Source: Candidatus Pollutiaquabacter sp. (GTDB lineage Bacteria; Bacteroidota; Bacteroidia; AKYH767-A; 2013-40CM-41-45). Taken from it: a stretch of 39,447 nucleotides of DNA. Positions within the stretch are counted from its first letter, which is position 1, and every line of letters begins with the position of its first letter. Below the pieces are notes generated by a model. It had not been told where the DNA came from. It did no database searches and saw nothing but the letters and a program-made list of their open reading frames with translations. This document shows positions 37,673-39,447 of this stretch, in pieces. The stretch spans positions 1 to 39,447 of the forward strand of contig CANIAS010000022.1 in assembly GCA_947465495.1 (NCBI GenBank), read 5' to 3'. The position numbers and the translations under genes were made by a program.

Positions 37673-39073
37673 TTAGAATCGTACTTGAATGCGCAGGGTA
37701 AATTGATTGTCAGACAAATCTTGGGTGTAACCAGACAAATTACCAGAGGTTTCATTGGTGACTAAATCATAGTAGGCCATAATACGTGCCGTTGACTCCC
37801 AACGGTACACCAATCCAAACCCCCAAGTGTTGTATCGAATATCACCAGCGCCCGTCTTTGTGAGTCCGTCGCCAACAGATTTTCCAATATCATCTCCTTT
37901 GACATCTGTATTCGGATCGAACCAATCATATTTAACAACTGCTTGCAAAGGGGTTTCCATGATATTTTGAAGGAAGTAAAATATAGCTCCATTGAATGGA
38001 CGCGTATAAACGTCGTATAAACCAGTATAACGTGTATTCATACTAGCGCTGCTACTGGATGATCCGGGCTGAGTACCTTGCCAGTATTCAGCACGTAATG
38101 TAGTCATTCCAGGACTCCATGTCACAGAAACCTGACCATCCAATCCTAAGTATTGACGATTAGTATAGGATCGATCCAAGTAGCTAATGGTTTTTTGCTC
38201 ATCTTTCAGAATATCCTTTTTATATCCATATACTCCATTTGCATCCTGAGCTAATTCAAAAGCATTTACGGTGTCAACACGAAAACCACCACTGTAAACG
38301 GAAGCTCCGATGCCGTATCGAACGGATTCCTCTCGATTGGCATGGGCGAAGCTTAGACGACCTACAAAATCCTTTTTAGTGTCCGTTTCGGAAACATCTC
38401 CCAAGAGGTAATAGTTCCCATATGATTTGTCATACGATAGCGAGGTATTTGCTACACCACTATTACCATTCACCAGCATCAAATCCAACCGCAAAGAATG
38501 ATATTTAGAAAATTTATGTGGGTTGATGGTCAGCATAGCACCTAGGTCACGTTCACTAGGAAAGAGCAATTGCGCCATGCGTGCGCGCTCCGGCGTCTCA
38601 CGAAGTCCGGACGAATAGGGAACCTCAAAACCGAATTGTCGGTTTTGTAAACCCATTGTAAGAGAGAACCATCCCAATTTTCGTTCAGAAAGTTTACAAT
38701 AGGCATCCATCAGTCGCACACCCTTTTCAGTCATATCTATCTGAAACATCATCGAACCCAAAGATAAACCTCGTTCGTCAGCTTGAGAATCGTACTGCAC
38801 ACGAAGTCGAGCACGGCGAATCATGAAACGTGATTTATCGCCAGGTGCAAAATTTCCACCATTGAACGACTGTTGACCAGCAGAGTCCGCTAATTGGTAT
38901 TGCGCCTGAACGTATCCGTTAATCTTTAAACGTTTTAGCACATCCAATTCCTGGCGAATCCCTGCAACGTGACTCGTTAGTGTATCCATCGGATTCAGCT
39001 CGAAATCTTGTGCGAATATATCCGCCATCGGATATGCAAGCAGCGCGATAATAAGTAGTTGTAGTTTTTTCAT
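37673..39073 (-). CDS. OprP/OprO-like phosphate-selective porin
   Basis: Outer-membrane porin of the phosphate-selective (OprO/OprP) family, 466 residues. I start it at the ATG giving MKKLQLLIIALLAYPMADIF, a clean signal peptide; an ATG-like start 14 codons upstream spoils it. A short coiled stretch (SHVAGIRQELDVLKRLKING) precedes the barrel. The first strands contain SRFMIRRARLRVQYDSQADE and MMFQIDMTEKGVRLMDAYCK, typical of the family. The chain ends in FTLRIQVRF with a terminal Phe for barrel assembly. Leading the pst genes supports a role in phosphate entry across the outer membrane. Selectivity for phosphate over polyphosphate is not readable. Confidence 0.9.
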   Translation of the reverse strand: MKKLQLLIIALLAYPMADIFAQDFELNPMDTLTSHVAGIRQELDVLKRLKINGYVQAQYQLADSAGQQSFNGGNFAPGDKSRFMIRRARLRVQYDSQADERGLSLGSMMFQIDMTEKGVRLMDAYCKLSERKLGWFSLTMGLQNRQFGFEVPYSSGLRETPERARMAQLLFPSERDLGAMLTINPHKFSKYHSLRLDLMLVNGNSGVANTSLSYDKSYGNYYLLGDVSETDTKKDFVGRLSFAHANREESVRYGIGASVYSGGFRVDTVNAFELAQDANGVYGYKKDILKDEQKTISYLDRSYTNRQYLGLDGQVSVTWSPGMTTLRAEYWQGTQPGSSSSSASMNTRYTGLYDVYTRPFNGAIFYFLQNIMETPLQAVVKYDWFDPNTDVKGDDIGKSVGDGLTKTGAGDIRYNTWGFGLVYRWESTARIMAYYDLVTNETSGNLSGYTQDLSDNQFTLRIQVRF

Positions 39074-39098
39074 GCCTTTGGTGGTTAAATTTACGTCG

Positions 39099-39106
39099 CA
39101 AATAAA
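39099..39106 (-). promoter_or_regulatory. Putative -7 box of the phosphate operon
   Basis: The minus strand reads TTTATTTG, one mismatch from TAnnTTTG, 25 nt before the porin ATG and directly next to the candidate Pho box. Confidence 0.35.
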
Positions 39107-39133
39107 TGAACCCAAAGTGAACCAATGTAAACA
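39106..39133 (-). promoter_or_regulatory. Candidate Pho box (PhoB-type direct repeats)
   Basis: On the minus strand three related 7-mers occur in order: TGTTTAC, GGTTCAC, GGTTCAT, separated by 3 and 4 bases, so the period is 10 then 11 bp. This is the spacing of PhoB/PhoP boxes (7-bp repeats with 4-bp spacers; the core TT-T/C-AC resembles the Bacillus form). It lies immediately upstream of the candidate -7 box of the porin-pst operon and downstream of a PhoB-like gene. Confidence 0.5.
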
Positions 39134-39235
39134 TTGATGTTAATTAAACATTAAATATTAACTGAACTAAAAATTATAGTAAACGTAGCGTTACAATTAC
39201 AGTGTAAACTATTGATATTTAGCTACTAGCAAATA

Positions 39236-39262
39236 AAAAAGCACCCATTTTTTGGGTGCTTA
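39236..39262 (-). terminator. Rho-independent terminator after the PhoB-like gene
   Basis: An inverted repeat AGCACCCA/TGGGTGCT with a 5-nt loop, followed on the minus strand by a run of six T. It lies about 35 bp after the regulator stop and separates that gene from the porin-pst operon. Confidence 0.85.
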
Positions 39263-39293
39263 CTACGTCTTATTAAATTAAAAGAGAATGTAT

Positions 39294-39447
39294 TTAGCTA
39301 AGAATCAATCGGTAACCAATTCCTTTTTGCGTAACAATGAATTCATCACCCAGTTTTTTACGAAGTCTTAATATGTGAACGTCGATAGTACGGTCCTTTT
39401 CATCACTGGTACGCTTCCACACTTTTTCAAAAATTTCCTCACGGGTA
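39294..39447 (-). CDS. phoB: OmpR/PhoB-family response regulator (C-terminal part only)
   Basis: The last 51 codons of a gene that continues beyond the right edge. They encode the end of a winged-helix DNA-binding domain: EEIFEKVWKRTSDEKDRTID, VHILRLRKKLGD (recognition helix) and the closing hairpin TQKGIGYRLI, then a TAA at 39294-39296. This is the OmpR/PhoB fold. The phoB symbol is inferred from its place beside the phosphate operon; another regulator of the family is possible because the receiver domain is not visible. Confidence 0.8.
   Translation of the reverse strand, partial: TREEIFEKVWKRTSDEKDRTIDVHILRLRKKLGDEFIVTQKGIGYRLILS

Noticed and set aside
37762-37992. Small open frame inside the porin gene
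   Set aside because: Same strand but a different frame within a well-supported barrel protein; a chance overlap.

Overview
The window is chromosomal DNA of a Bacteroidota species. The phylum call rests on a SusC/SusD pair, a Kelch protein with a type IX secretion (T9SS) sorting domain, DUF5916 and DUF4294 proteins, lipoproteins with short Bacteroidota-type signal peptides, few Shine-Dalgarno sites, and -7 boxes of the TAnnTTTG type (exact copies before sucC and smpB). I cannot place it below phylum; fatty acid 2-hydroxylase fits a sphingolipid-forming lineage. I see no tRNA, rRNA, CRISPR array, insertion sequence or prophage gene, so this looks like mostly core genome.

Layout. 1-2190: katG, cut by the left edge (minus). 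2546-3658: acyl desaturase (minus). 4023-5332: two small exported proteins (plus), an orphan lipoprotein-anchored Cache domain and an unrecognised secreted protein. 5343-7927: MoxR-like AAA+ ATPase and von Willebrand A protein, translationally coupled (minus). 8042-8788: small beta-barrel protein. 8794-13335: Kelch/T9SS protein, LolD-like ABC ATPase and DUF5916 protein (minus). 13401-19042: plus-strand metabolic block: DinB-like protein, sucC, agmatinase, fatty acid 2-hydroxylase, biotin carboxylase, DUF4294 protein. 19032-23203: minus-strand operon of a Gfo/Idh oxidoreductase, a lipoprotein, a polyprenyl-phosphate sugar transferase and 3-hydroxybutyryl-CoA dehydrogenase, with TGATG and TAATG stop/start overlaps. 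23350-24081: pcm. 24100-30102: lipoprotein, SusD-like, SusC-like and smpB (all minus). 30194-33232: Nramp transporter fused to a universal stress domain (minus), then pyrD (plus). 33258-39073: a phosphate operon (minus) in the order porin, pstS, pstC, pstA, pstB, phoU. 39294-39447: the end of an OmpR/PhoB-type regulator (minus).

The phosphate region is the most coherent system. An OprP-like porin, the binding protein, both permeases, the ATPase and PhoU form one tight unit. A PhoB-like regulator ends just upstream, closed by a hairpin terminator. Between that terminator and the porin lie three direct repeats spaced 10-11 bp apart that look like a Pho box. PstC carries a periplasmic insert resembling one lobe of the PstS next door, but without its phosphate-binding loop. 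This is the most unusual thing I found. Other points worth a second look are the orphan Cache lipoprotein, the degenerate Walker motifs of the MoxR protein, and three genes whose -7 box nearly touches the start codon.
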